Positions 16,561-24,906 are shown, numbered from the stretch's first letter. The stretch: DNA of 64,000 bases from Gammaproteobacteria bacterium (GCA_019748175.1 JAIEPX010000014.1:97422-161421), one strand, 5' to 3'. Notes: generated from the letters alone by a model not told the origin. A program made the numbers and translations.

Positions 16561-18084
16561 TTACCACTTTACTGACATATCATGAGCAAGAAACCTACTA
16601 AAATCAATAATGTCATTGTTAACAGATGCTTTTTCAAGAGACTCCATATATTGTCTTCTCGATTCTACTCTAACGATTGTCCACGAATAACCAGCAGTTA
16701 CCCATAAAACATTCATGATGAAACGCCCGATGCGACCGTTACCATCCATATACGGATGAATAAATACGAAAATAAAATGGCCCAAAATTGCACGTGCGAC
16801 TGGATTGTCTTCGTTAGACAAACATTGAAAAAACGCTTCCATACAATCCAATACTGCTTCCTTTGGAGGCGGAGTATGCAAAGAATTTCGAATAAAGACC
16901 CTATCGTTACGGTAACCAGCCAATTGCTTTCTCTCGATTAATCCTGCTTCTATCGATGGTGAAAATAACTCTTGATACCAAATTGTCAGATCATGCTTAA
17001 TTGTCTTGGCAACGTCGTCTCCCGCGAAAATTTTTCGGATACTATTTTTTACAGCGTTAAAGGCATTGTAATAACCTTTAGCAGCCATCGCATTGCGCTG
17101 ATCTCTGTCAAAGTCATTATTATTTGGATTCCAATTCCCATCTCTAATTTTTACAATGAGTTCTTTCGATACTCGATAACCTTCTATGGAAAGTGAGTGA
17201 TACGCATCGTTCACGTAGATCTCATTGATCTTATCTATGAGATCATCAATTTTGTATTTAGTATACGCTTTCTGTGGAAATGTTTTGATAATATTTTCAC
17301 GTAATGCGCTCCACATACTTATTATTCGCGCCTTGTATGGTGAAGTCATGTATTCTTTTACTGAAAAAGTCTTTTGGCTAGACAAAAATGGATTAGTCGA
17401 TTTTACATCATAGCCGGCTGCATTCATCGCACCAATTATTTGTTCGCCGAAGTTTTCACGACCGATGTGCTGATACGCGCCTGCCAATCTTCCTGCAGCC
17501 ATTACCGCGCCAGAGTCCAATAAAATTGTATTAAGCTGACTTGGGTCTCGAATCAAACTCAATGCAATTTCAGCACTAATTGGATCCTTTTCAAAAAATG
17601 TATTTGACACACGGCAGAGCGCCAAAGTGATAGGCATTACCCTTATATTATCTTTGGTTTCAACTTCCTGCGGAAATTTTTTTCTATCTTTATAAATAAG
17701 GATGCTGACTTCGAATGGTAATGAGATTGTCTGATTTGGTCCATATTTTGTCATAACAATGAGTTGCTTTGGTATAACGGTGCTACTTACGTGTACATCA
17801 AGAGACGATTCAGCAGACAGACAATAATCATCATCTAAACGGAATTTCAGGTACTGAGCAATGAAGTGCCAATAACTTGCATACCAAACAGTGCTTTCGC
17901 CTTCCTTTGCTTGGGGTGAACAAAGTAAATACCAGCCCGAAGCAACTGGCATTAACCAGCCACCTTTCTGAAGTCGTTCACGATCCACCCTGGATATTGC
18001 TTCAGTGCGTACAATACCGTCTTTGCTCATCTCTTCAGCGCGGGTTAGCGATTCGGCTAATAGTTTGTGAAATGGTTTTGCCAT
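16561..18084 (-). CDS. Fic-domain protein with AbiEi-like winged-helix N-terminus
   Basis: 507 aa. The Fic core HPYMDGNGRIGRF has catalytic His443, so AMP- or other nucleotide-transfer activity is expected. The autoinhibitory motif S/TxxxEG is present at Ser297-Glu301-Gly302 (SLSIEG), placing the inhibitor helix before the core in the same protein (class II). Residues 1-50 (GIVRTEAISRVDRERLQKGG and SGWYLL) resemble the winged-helix start of AbiEi antitoxins, so the protein may bind DNA. A GGAGCC site precedes the ATG. Three 24-bp direct repeats lie just upstream at its promoter, consistent with autoregulation (inference). Confidence 0.9.
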   Translation of the reverse strand: MAKPFHKLLAESLTRAEEMSKDGIVRTEAISRVDRERLQKGGWLMPVASGWYLLCSPQAKEGESTVWYASYWHFIAQYLKFRLDDDYCLSAESSLDVHVSSTVIPKQLIVMTKYGPNQTISLPFEVSILIYKDRKKFPQEVETKDNIRVMPITLALCRVSNTFFEKDPISAEIALSLIRDPSQLNTILLDSGAVMAAGRLAGAYQHIGRENFGEQIIGAMNAAGYDVKSTNPFLSSQKTFSVKEYMTSPYKARIISMWSALRENIIKTFPQKAYTKYKIDDLIDKINEIYVNDAYHSLSIEGYRVSKELIVKIRDGNWNPNNNDFDRDQRNAMAAKGYYNAFNAVKNSIRKIFAGDDVAKTIKHDLTIWYQELFSPSIEAGLIERKQLAGYRNDRVFIRNSLHTPPPKEAVLDCMEAFFQCLSNEDNPVARAILGHFIFVFIHPYMDGNGRIGRFIMNVLWVTAGYSWTIVRVESRRQYMESLEKASVNNDIIDFSRFLAHDMSVKW

Positions 18085-18116
18085 TCAAATTGGCTCCTAG
18101 TTCTGCTTAAAGGCAA

Positions 18117-18188
18117 TTACTCTAAAATGATGCTTCTATTTTACTCTAAAATAATGCTATCGTCAAACTCTAAAGTAATGTTAGTGTT
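18117..18188 (-). repeat. Three tandem 24-bp repeats upstream of the Fic gene (probable operator)
   Basis: Copies start at 18117, 18141 and 18165. Each carries the core ACTCTAAARTRATGYT (18119-18134, 18143-18158, 18167-18182), exactly 24 bp apart, or little over two helical turns, so the copies face nearly the same side of the DNA. They begin 33 bp upstream of the Fic start codon, where the promoter should be. The N-terminal winged helix of the Fic protein is the natural candidate binder. Confidence 0.75.
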
Positions 18189-18211
18189 ATATACAATTCT
18201 TAGAAGCCAAT

Positions 18212-18241
18212 AAGGGCCTAGTAGATCTACTAGGCCCTTTG
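18212..18241. terminator. 28-bp palindrome, possible terminator
   Basis: A perfect palindrome centred between 18225 and 18226 (arms AAGGGCCTAGTAGA / TCTACTAGGCCCTT, 18212-18239) is followed by a short T-rich run on the + strand. It sits between the Fic promoter and the gene fragment at 18300. It could terminate a transcript that is now lost, or act as a protein-binding site. Confidence 0.45.
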
Positions 18242-18299
18242 TTGGTTTCCGAGTAGGCTTACTAGGAAGTGCTTGCCCGCGTTTCTCGGAGATTAATCA

Positions 18300-18410
18300 A
18301 TGCAAAAAGGATTCTTTCATCGCCAATTATTAAAGGGAAGTAGATATGCAATTGAAGGTGTAGGAAATTGGTTTTATTTGCGGCCTGGCGAGAAAACTAT
18401 TGGAACTTAA
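18300..18410 (+). pseudogene. Truncated copy of the 5' end of the 10188 protease gene
   Basis: The ATG and 36 codons, ending in a TAA, read MQKGFFHRQLLKGS...AIEGVGNWFYLRPG. This is clearly homologous to the start of the protein at 10188 (MQKGLFHHQVLNGN...AIERKGNWFYWSPG). The similarity includes the leader GAGATTAATCA just before the ATG and fades after about 18425. The protease domain is missing. It is a diverged (roughly 70 percent identical by eye) truncated duplicate in the same orientation. Confidence 0.75.
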
Positions 18411-18427
18411 CTGCGAGGTCAAAGTGG

Positions 18428-19345
18428 TCAAGTGTGCCGAATCGCCAATCGTTTTGCATCTCGTAAAGGAGGACTGCCAAACATACGTGTATATTCTCGG
18501 TTAAATTGTGAAGTACTCTTATATCCAACTGTAAAAGCTGAAGTCTCGGCAGTTTTAGCTTCATCGATCATTAAGCGTCTTGCTTCTAATAAACGCAGAC
18601 GTTTTTGATATTGAATTGGGCTCATTGCAGTAATTTTTTTAAAGTGCTTAAAAAAAGCAGAGCGACTCATGTTGGCTTCTTCTGCTAAAGCTTCTATATT
18701 GATATCATGACTCAATTCAGAATTTAAGGTATAAATTGCCTGAGATACTTTATGCATAATGCTGCCAGAGCGCACGGACTGTCGAATGATAGGGCCATCT
18801 TCACTTTTTAATAAATGGTACAGCATTTCTTTGATGGCCAAGGGTCCAATAATTGCTGCATCCTCTGGTGCTTGTATAAGTTTTGCTAAACGAATTGCAA
18901 CTTCCATCATTTTATCACTGGCCTTTCCGATAAAAATTGCACGTACAGAATTTTTTATATCTTGCGAACTGTCTTGTTCTAGTTGAGCAGATAATTCGCT
19001 AAGCATGAGTGGATCAATGCGCATAACTAAAGATAAAAATGGCTGCTTTGAAGATACTAAACGAACTCTGCTAGTAACTTGCAGCTCAATAGGAGTCGCG
19101 ATGTAATGCCCTGCTTGTATGTGATAAACGTCACGGCCCATCATTAGTTCTTTATAACCTTGTAAAACAATACCAAAAGATGGCCACCAGCGATGCTTCG
19201 AATATTGCGACGGCTGAGAGATTTTTATGCAGTGCACACTTGGAACAGGTAATTCATTCAATCCTTCTTTAGGAGAAGTAAGATTGATTAGCATAGCTAA
19301 ATCAGAAGGCAAGTTTTGCATTACAACCCCTACAAATGTAGTCAT
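18428..19345 (-). CDS. AraC-family transcriptional regulator
   Basis: 305 aa. The N-terminal half matches the AraC_N (PF06719) ligand domain (HRWWPSFGIVLQG and HYIATPIEL). The C-terminal half has the two helix-turn-helix units (IEALAEEANMSRSAFFKHFKK and TSAFTVGYKSTSQFNREYTRMFG). It is divergent from the NmrA-like gene at 19471 and probably controls it from the 125-bp intergenic region. The ATG at 19345 is used; an internal ATG at 19321 is a possible alternative. Confidence 0.92.
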   Translation of the reverse strand: MTTFVGVVMQNLPSDLAMLINLTSPKEGLNELPVPSVHCIKISQPSQYSKHRWWPSFGIVLQGYKELMMGRDVYHIQAGHYIATPIELQVTSRVRLVSSKQPFLSLVMRIDPLMLSELSAQLEQDSSQDIKNSVRAIFIGKASDKMMEVAIRLAKLIQAPEDAAIIGPLAIKEMLYHLLKSEDGPIIRQSVRSGSIMHKVSQAIYTLNSELSHDINIEALAEEANMSRSAFFKHFKKITAMSPIQYQKRLRLLEARRLMIDEAKTAETSAFTVGYKSTSQFNREYTRMFGSPPLRDAKRLAIRHT

Positions 19346-19470
19346 TTTAGCTCACCGCAGATTATTAGGCAATAAATAAAGACTTTTGAGAATTCACTTT
19401 CTACAAACGCAGCAATATACTAATTTTGCTTTGTTACACAATCTCAACCACAAACGAAAGGAGTAATATT

Positions 19471-20451
19471 ATGTTTTTAAAAGAACCATCTGAGAGCGCA
19501 TTTTTCGCCAAAAGTCAGAGTGTATTTTTTGTAGCAGGAATTACTGGCAATGTTGGGAGTGCTACCGCACGTCAATTGCTCGCTGCAGGACATAAAGTAC
19601 GCACTGTGTGCCGTAATCCAGATAAAGCTGTTGAATGGTCTAGTCAGGGCGTTGATGTGCGCCAGGGAGACTTCAATGATTCAGCAGTTCTCGCGAAAGC
19701 TATGACTGGTGTTGCAGCAGCTTACTTAATGTTGCCTCCTACATTAGTTTACTCGTCAGACTTTTCAAAAAAAATGATTGCAGGTTTTAGCGAAGCTCTT
19801 CGCTTAGCATCACCACCACGACTAGTAGTGTTGTCTTCAATAGGGTCAGAGCAAACTAGCAAGCTTGGGGTTATAACTTCCACTCATTTGCTTGAACAAG
19901 CATTCAGTAATCTATCAATTCCAACAGCATTTATTCGAGCAGGTAGTTTCATTGAAAATTATACACATGGCATGAAGTGGATAGCTTTAACTGGTAAGCT
20001 TGAATTCTTCATGGCTCCAACAGAGCGTGCCATTCCAATGATTGCAACTGATGACATCGGCAAAGAAGTGGCTCGATTATTAGTTAAAGGGTGGCATGGT
20101 AATAAAATCGTGGAACTTGGTTCTCCGATAAGTCCAAACGATCTTGCTCGTGACATGAGCGTGGTGCTCGGCAAGCAAATTGAAGCAGTGGCTGTTTCTC
20201 GCGAAAAATGGGCAACTAAAATGGAATCATTTGGTTTAGCGCCAGGTACAACTAAGGCTTATGAAGAAGCAATGGATGGTTTTAATTCAGGATGGATTCA
20301 TTTTGGTGTACCCGGCACTGAACATATTGCTGGCACAACCTCACCCGCTGAAGTATTTGAGAAGGCTAGAAAAGTGCAAAATGTAAGTATAGATATTGTA
20401 GAGTCATCATCACTTAATATAATGCAAAGTCTTAACCTATCTAATAATTAA
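19471..20451 (+). CDS. NmrA-like NAD(P)-binding protein
   Basis: 326 aa from the ATG at 19471, which has a GAAAGGAG site; a longer frame from 19426 lacks one. The atypical-SDR glycine motif is FVAGITGNVGSATARQLLAAGH, followed by VRTVCRNPDKA and DVRQGDFND. NmrA/HSCARG-like members act as redox sensors or NAD(P)H-quinone-type oxidoreductases. AraC-linked copies are often induced by electrophiles or quinones (general knowledge, not shown here). The catalytic partner is unknown. Confidence 0.88.
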   Translation: MFLKEPSESAFFAKSQSVFFVAGITGNVGSATARQLLAAGHKVRTVCRNPDKAVEWSSQGVDVRQGDFNDSAVLAKAMTGVAAAYLMLPPTLVYSSDFSKKMIAGFSEALRLASPPRLVVLSSIGSEQTSKLGVITSTHLLEQAFSNLSIPTAFIRAGSFIENYTHGMKWIALTGKLEFFMAPTERAIPMIATDDIGKEVARLLVKGWHGNKIVELGSPISPNDLARDMSVVLGKQIEAVAVSREKWATKMESFGLAPGTTKAYEEAMDGFNSGWIHFGVPGTEHIAGTTSPAEVFEKARKVQNVSIDIVESSSLNIMQSLNLSNN

Positions 20452-20597
20452 GAGCTAACGCATTCCTGCAAAAAACTTTATGAAGGTCAAGAGATTGGCC
20501 TTCATTATAGTTCAATAGTAAATTCAAAGCTCGGATCTTTACATTTTTATAATCAATGAATTATGAAAATTTCAATAACAAAGTTTTATGCTCCCAC

Positions 20598-21908
20598 CTA
20601 TTTTTTAGCCGCTGAAACAACCTGTTGTTGTTGTTTGAATCCAGGATTAGAGTGTTCACGAAGTAAATCAAATCCGTTTTGTCGTTCTTGAGTCGCGTTT
20701 TGTCCCGCTCTTACCCATTTTGTTGACCTATCAGATAATGAAGAGGGTGAAGCGTTATGTTTGTCATCTTCTTTTGTTGTGCACACTGACATGTTCTTGT
20801 GTTCGACATTCGCTTTTTTATGTATTATAGGATCGCCTTCAACTCGTACGCATTTCACATTATCTTGGTTTAGTTGCATTACCGCTTCTTGTGCTTCAAA
20901 ATCACCGTTGATACCTTTATTCAGAATATATTTAACAAGCTGTGTTTCGCCAATTTTTGTTTTTATTTCTTGTAAAAGTGCCATCGCAGGTTTTTTTAAC
21001 AAAGCTTCAAGGTCAATCATTTTAACTGCATCAGCTAGAGATTTAGGTGTTCTGAATAAAACAACTTTAACCTCTTTTTCTGAATTATTTTTTAGTTGTA
21101 AGGCGGTTTCAGCTGCTACTGTTCCTCCAAAAGATTCGCCATAAAATGAAATGTCTTTAGGGCTCACGCCCATGCGATCTGTCACATAATTTGTTGTTGT
21201 CAATGCATCGTTTATAAAATGCTGTTTAGAACTTGGATTATCCCTGTAGTTAAAGGCGACAACATTACAGCCCGTCTCTCGAGCAATTTCAAAAACACGT
21301 TCTAATTGTTGTTGATCTTGAAAATTTCCTTTTTGACCTTGAAAAGCTATAATAGTTTTAGTTGTTGGTGGGTCTGCTTCAACTTTTAGACCCGAGACTC
21401 TTGCGCCGTCTTCCGTGATGATTGTAAGAGGGCTATGTTTTGGATCTCCAGCTAACTGACTTACCACAGATAAATTTTGTTTGAAGGTTTCGTCTGGAAT
21501 CGTTGGGCGATCCGTTAATATAACAGAACAAATTATTCTTCCTATAACGACTGATGCGAGATTTACAGTTGATTTGCTTTCGGTGTAATTTGGATCGACA
21601 AAAGTTTCTGTGGTTGTCTCTCCTAGCATGCGTTCTTGTTTACTTTTTTTGGATCCGGAACTATCTGCTCTGGGACTTTCTTCTGAAGTGGCTGCTTGTG
21701 ATTCAGGAAGTCCCATGCGAGCAAGTTTACTTCTTTGTGAGACATCTGCTTGGGCTCTTGGGCTTCGTTCTCTTTTGCCTAATAGTGCATCCGCATTGTT
21801 TTCGTTTGAATGTACAGCAGTCGGTCCAGGTGGTTTTTCACCCGCTAATTGTTCTAATTTATTCTTTCTTTTTGGAGGTTCTTTCCCCGCGCCTTTCTCA
21901 TGACTCAT
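20598..21908 (-). CDS. Predicted alpha/beta-hydrolase, effector-like
   Basis: 436 aa from the ATG at 21908, which follows GAGAGG; a longer frame reaches 21950 but would overlap the promoter word TGTACTATA. The first 110 residues are low-complexity and charged. An alpha/beta-hydrolase core follows (IIAFQGQKGNF, CNVVAFNYRDNPSSKQ) with the nucleophile elbow FYGESFGGTVA, Ser259. There is no signal peptide. The disordered basic start and the promoter shared with neighbouring effector-like genes suggest a secreted lipase/esterase effector (inference). The C-terminus is Gln/Lys-rich. Confidence 0.7.
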   Translation of the reverse strand: MSHEKGAGKEPPKRKNKLEQLAGEKPPGPTAVHSNENNADALLGKRERSPRAQADVSQRSKLARMGLPESQAATSEESPRADSSGSKKSKQERMLGETTTETFVDPNYTESKSTVNLASVVIGRIICSVILTDRPTIPDETFKQNLSVVSQLAGDPKHSPLTIITEDGARVSGLKVEADPPTTKTIIAFQGQKGNFQDQQQLERVFEIARETGCNVVAFNYRDNPSSKQHFINDALTTTNYVTDRMGVSPKDISFYGESFGGTVAAETALQLKNNSEKEVKVVLFRTPKSLADAVKMIDLEALLKKPAMALLQEIKTKIGETQLVKYILNKGINGDFEAQEAVMQLNQDNVKCVRVEGDPIIHKKANVEHKNMSVCTTKEDDKHNASPSSLSDRSTKWVRAGQNATQERQNGFDLLREHSNPGFKQQQQVVSAAKK

Positions 21909-21938
21909 ACTATTACCTCTCATCCTATGCCTATGGTA

Positions 21939-21949
21939 ATTATAGTACA
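21939..21949 (-). promoter_or_regulatory. TGTACTATA-type promoter of the hydrolase effector gene
   Basis: On the minus strand TGTACTATAAT reads from 21949 to 21939, containing a consensus TATAAT -10. The element starts 41 bases upstream of the ATG at 21908. The same word precedes three other effector-like genes (see 44854, 48733 and 60032). Confidence 0.6.
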
Positions 21950-22035
21950 TTTCATAGGGTTATTAGGGGCGCTCGAAAGGCAGGCGAGACAGGCTTTTAG
22001 GGGGGGCTTAAAGTGGGGGCTACGATGTGAGGTCT

Positions 22036-22440
22036 TTAATCTTCACCGCTGGGAGTTTTTCGTAGTTTTTTGACTCCGGCATGTTGTTTTTTATCGGCGA
22101 GCATTTTGAGCTTTGAACGTCGTGAGCGGCGGCGTTTTTGGCGGCGGATTTTTTCAGCCTCTTGTTGATGTTGGCTTTTTTTCTCAAAAAGTTGTTCTTC
22201 GATTTTCTCAATGAGTCGACGGCGAGCATGAAAACGATTTTCTTCGCGCATGCGTGATTTTTGACATTTTATTTCGAGTCCAGTAGGAATATGTTTCAAA
22301 TAAACACATGAGGCCGTTTTTTGTAATTTTTGTCCGCCATGTCCAGAGCCTATGATAAATTTTTCAACAAGATCAGAATCAGCAATGTTAAGTTGTTGCA
22401 TTTGATTATTGAGTTGTTTCCACTTATTCAGTGTGATCAT
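22036..22440 (-). CDS. GGQ-domain release-factor-like protein (MTRFR/C12orf65 type)
   Basis: 134 aa from the ATG at 22440, which overlaps the rhomboid stop by four bases (ATGA); the longer frame to 22539 would run into that gene. The peptidyl-tRNA hydrolysis motif is GSGHGGQKLQK (GGQ at residues 35-37), followed by ASCVYLKHIPTGLEIKCQ and SRMREENRFHARRRL. This pattern is closer to the mitochondrial rescue factor C12orf65/MTRFR than to ArfB. The C-terminal tail is strongly basic, as expected for ribosome binding. There is no codon-recognition domain, so it is likely a stalled-ribosome rescue factor. Confidence 0.85.
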   Translation of the reverse strand: MITLNKWKQLNNQMQQLNIADSDLVEKFIIGSGHGGQKLQKTASCVYLKHIPTGLEIKCQKSRMREENRFHARRRLIEKIEEQLFEKKSQHQQEAEKIRRQKRRRSRRSKLKMLADKKQHAGVKKLRKTPSGED

Positions 22441-23051
22441 TTTGATATTCCAAATAATGCGCCATAATGTAGTAAGAGAGGTGGCGCGTAATAATAGGCA
22501 GCAATGCCGCTTGCAAATCCAGATAAGTGAGCCTCCCAAGAGACTTCGCGTTTGTCAGGAAATAAATCGAGTAATAGTCCACCAAAATAGTACAAACTAA
22601 TAGCGCCTAATACGAGCGACATAATGGTTTGTTCATTATAGGCTTGAATAATGAGATAACTCCAGTAACCCATAATGAGTCCGCTGGCGCCTAAATGAAA
22701 AGCGGGTCGTCCAATAATCCAAACTACAATTCCACTTCCGATTACAATGAATGCAGTCACAAAATAAAAAATTGCAAATCCTTTTAGAAATACAAGATTT
22801 GCCAAAATGAATAAAGGGAAAGTATTAAAAAATAAGTGATTAAAATGTCCGTGTAAAATAGGAGAAACTGGAATGCCGATTAATCCCCACAAACGACGAG
22901 GATATACGCCGAAGATATTTAATCGTGAACCAAGAACCCACCAATTCACAAAATTGATAACCCACATTATCGCAATAGCGGTTAAAAGGAAAAAAGAATT
23001 GACTTCCATTGCGTTGATGAGAGCCGTTAAATTTGCAATAATATCGTTCAT
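22437..23051 (-). CDS. Rhomboid-family intramembrane serine protease
   Basis: 204 aa with about six membrane segments. The catalytic Ser123 lies in GASGLIMG and His175 in WEAHLSGFASG. The conserved HGHFNHLFFNTFPL loop is also present. Rhomboids cleave substrate helices within the membrane; the substrate is unknown. It is translationally coupled to the release-factor-like gene and follows fau by 18 bases on the same strand, so the three may be one transcript. Confidence 0.92.
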   Translation of the reverse strand: MNDIIANLTALINAMEVNSFFLLTAIAIMWVINFVNWWVLGSRLNIFGVYPRRLWGLIGIPVSPILHGHFNHLFFNTFPLFILANLVFLKGFAIFYFVTAFIVIGSGIVVWIIGRPAFHLGASGLIMGYWSYLIIQAYNEQTIMSLVLGAISLYYFGGLLLDLFPDKREVSWEAHLSGFASGIAAYYYAPPLLLHYGALFGISK

Positions 23052-23069
23052 AAAAACCCTTTTTCTAAC

Positions 23070-23675
23070 TTATTCACTTTTTTGAGTATGATAGATTTCT
23101 TCATCAGTGACAATCCAATCGAGTCTCACATCCCATGCATCGCCTTCTAAATGATCTTGTTGTTGAAAATCATACGCGAAACCTACCAATTGCGGATGTC
23201 TAGTCTGATTGGGTTCATTTAAAAATGCAAAGGTTCGATCATAATAGCCAACGCCCATGCCAAGTCGTGTTCCTGTTGTGTCGAAAGCCACAAGTGGTAC
23301 TAACACAAGCTCTAATTTTTCTGGTGCAATGATTTTATGTTCATCTTGTAGTGGTTCAGGAATTCCATAGCGGTTTTTTATGAGTATGTCTTCAAGTTCG
23401 TAGCGCACTATAACCAAATGTTTAAGATCGGTAGTTGCGAGCGCAGGGAGGTAACAAATTTTATTTTGTGATGTGGCTAAATCTATCAGGGGTGTAGGGT
23501 CGATTTCGCCATCATGAGCGATGTAAAAAGCGATATGTTCAGACTGTTGCCAAAGCGATGTGCTGATAAGGCGCTCGCAAGCTTCTTGGCTGGCATGATG
23601 AATTTCGTCATAGGTTAAGGCTCGCCGTTTAGCGAGAATGGTGGATCGAACGGCGCTTTTTGTTAGAAGATTCAT
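23070..23675 (-). CDS. fau: 5-formyltetrahydrofolate cyclo-ligase
   Basis: 201 aa. It converts 5-formyl-THF to 5,10-methenyl-THF using ATP. Family motifs visible are the N-terminal RSTILAKRRAL, the FYIAHDGEIDPTPLI block and the C-terminal LVPLVAFDTTGTRLGMGVGYYDR. The gene starts four bases after the 3' end of the predicted 6S RNA. That reproduces the zapA-ssrS-fau arrangement of gammaproteobacteria, so it is probably expressed by read-through from 6S. Confidence 0.95.
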   Translation of the reverse strand: MNLLTKSAVRSTILAKRRALTYDEIHHASQEACERLISTSLWQQSEHIAFYIAHDGEIDPTPLIDLATSQNKICYLPALATTDLKHLVIVRYELEDILIKNRYGIPEPLQDEHKIIAPEKLELVLVPLVAFDTTGTRLGMGVGYYDRTFAFLNEPNQTRHPQLVGFAYDFQQQDHLEGDAWDVRLDWIVTDEEIYHTQKSE

Positions 23676-23678
23676 GGT

Positions 23679-23857
23679 TTGCCTCCGTGGTACCGGTGCG
23701 AACGACTATTCTGAACCCTTTGGTTCAGGTGGGGTAATCGGTATCGAATTAGGCTTTCCAGTGAAGGACATGCACACCGCGATACTATACAAACCCCGAG
23801 TCTTACGCAGTAACGGTTCAAGAATAACTGCCCGCTTGTCGTATACCAGAGAGGCAA
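23679..23857 (-). ncRNA. ssrS: 6S RNA
   Basis: The interval between zapA and fau holds no ORF but a closed structure. TTGCCTC at one end pairs with GAGGCAA at the other, with extended pairing (CTCTGG against CCACGG) inward. The RNA is about 180 nt and reads on the minus strand like its neighbours. A long interrupted rod with a central bulge is the 6S fold, which mimics an open promoter and sequesters sigma70 RNA polymerase. Position, length, strand and end pairing all agree; a covariance-model check was not possible here. Confidence 0.85.
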
Positions 23858-23947
23858 TTTAATTCTAGCTCAACTTTCGGAATTTTGCCACTCCGTAATT
23901 CTACTCATTTTCTGTTGTTCTTATATCTGGGTCAATACTCAACCAAT

Positions 23948-24262
23948 TTAAGCAGTTTCTTCTGCGAGTGCTTTTTCAATTTTGTTGTGAAGATTTTGAA
24001 TTCGATTACTAATAGTTTCCATAAAACTATGGCTTTGTTTTTTTTCTGATTTTAAATCGTAAACAACGTTTAATGCGGCAATCGCAGCAATTCTATCGAG
24101 ACTTTGAACTTTCCCGCTATTTGCAACTTCCCGCATTTGTGAATCGAGATATACTGCAGCATTTTGCAAATCTACTACTTTATCAGGTGGACATTTCACT
24201 TGAAAATCGCGCCCTAATAATTTCACGGTAACAGTATTGCCTGTGTTAGTTATATCATTCAT
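23948..24262 (-). CDS. zapA: Cell division protein ZapA
   Basis: 104 aa from the ATG at 24262, preceded by AGGAG; a longer frame to 24292 would extend further into the upstream gene. It reads VTVKLLGRDFQVKCPPDKVVDLQ followed by a C-terminal coiled coil (LDRIAAIAALNVVYDL). ZapA tetramers cross-link FtsZ filaments at the division site. The start lies 8 bases inside the TIGR02449 gene, so translation is coupled. Confidence 0.92.
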   Translation of the reverse strand: MNDITNTGNTVTVKLLGRDFQVKCPPDKVVDLQNAAVYLDSQMREVANSGKVQSLDRIAAIAALNVVYDLKSEKKQSHSFMETISNRIQNLHNKIEKALAEETA

Positions 24263-24461
24263 TGATGTCACTCCTAAGTTGGGAAAGAACACGTTTAATC
24301 TTGCTTGCAGCTATTAAATTTTTGTCTTGTAGTTGTGCGCGTTCTTGTGTCATGCGAAATAATTTTTGGCGCAAACTTTGGTTTTCCAGTTTCAAATGTC
24401 GCCGATCGTGAAGCAGCGCCTCAATGCGTTGATCTAAATTAGCCAGATCTACATCATTCAT
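24255..24461 (-). CDS. TIGR02449-family small coiled-coil protein
   Basis: 68 aa, almost entirely heptad-like: LDQRIEALLHDRRHLKLENQ and SLRQKLFRMTQERAQLQ. This small protein regularly precedes zapA in gammaproteobacteria and is thought to be a ZapB-like division factor (family knowledge; role not shown). Its stop overlaps the zapA start. Confidence 0.85.
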   Translation of the reverse strand: MNDVDLANLDQRIEALLHDRRHLKLENQSLRQKLFRMTQERAQLQDKNLIAASKIKRVLSQLRSDINE

Positions 24462-24514
24462 CCTAAATGACCTCTTTGTTCAAATAACACTACCTGTAAA
24501 GTCCAGTCTATGAA

Positions 24515-24700
24515 GTTTGCAACTACTCTGCAACTAGAGACAAACACTCATATTTTGCCAATCTCGCGTCAAAAATGGGATTAAAAATGCTCATGTACAT
24601 GAGTAGACTCCGCTTTTTAATCCCGTTTTTGAAGCGACCTTGACTAAAATCTGAGCGTTTAACCATTCTCAAGTTGCATTCTGAGTAGCTACTCAAGTTT
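24515..24700. repeat. Long imperfect inverted repeat (MITE- or REP-like element)
   Basis: The gap 24462-24906 holds no gene. Two arms mirror each other: TCAAAAATGGGATTAAAAA (24569-24587) against TTTTTAATCCCGTTTTTGA (24614-24632), and 24542-24559 against 24643-24660. GCAACTAGAGA (24530-24540) mirrors TCTCAAGTTGC (24667-24677), with traces of further matching outside. A perfect 14-bp palindrome CTCATGTACATGAG lies in the loop. The transcript would fold into one long hairpin. No transposase is present. Confidence 0.75.
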
Positions 24701-24828
24701 TTTACACTCTGTTTAGCATCATGCCCAACAGAAAAAAAGAATCAAGTACCTTGGCTCTAAATTAATCAATGGCTTATCTTAGTGATCTTCATTCAAAGGG
24801 TCAAGTTGTTGTTCTAGCTTCTTCCGCA

Positions 24829-24845
24829 TTAACCGGGAGATGCTG
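24829..24845 (+). repeat. Dispersed 17-bp word TTAACCGGGAGATGCTG
   Basis: The same 17 bases occur in reverse at 5326-5342. A 13-base core occurs at 5398-5410, and a one-mismatch copy at 39497-39513 spans the rnt stop codon. Here it lies 62 bases upstream of pepP. Confidence 0.6.
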
Positions 24846-24906
24846 TGCGAGGACCTCCATTGAGTGATATAATGTAACTATCAGTTTTAAAAAGTGGGTT
24901 TAATTT

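Noticed and set aside
19426..19470. Upstream start for the NmrA-like gene
   Set aside because: The ATG at 19471 has a GAAAGGAG ribosome site and gives the family N-terminus; the upstream extension would lie in the divergent promoter region.
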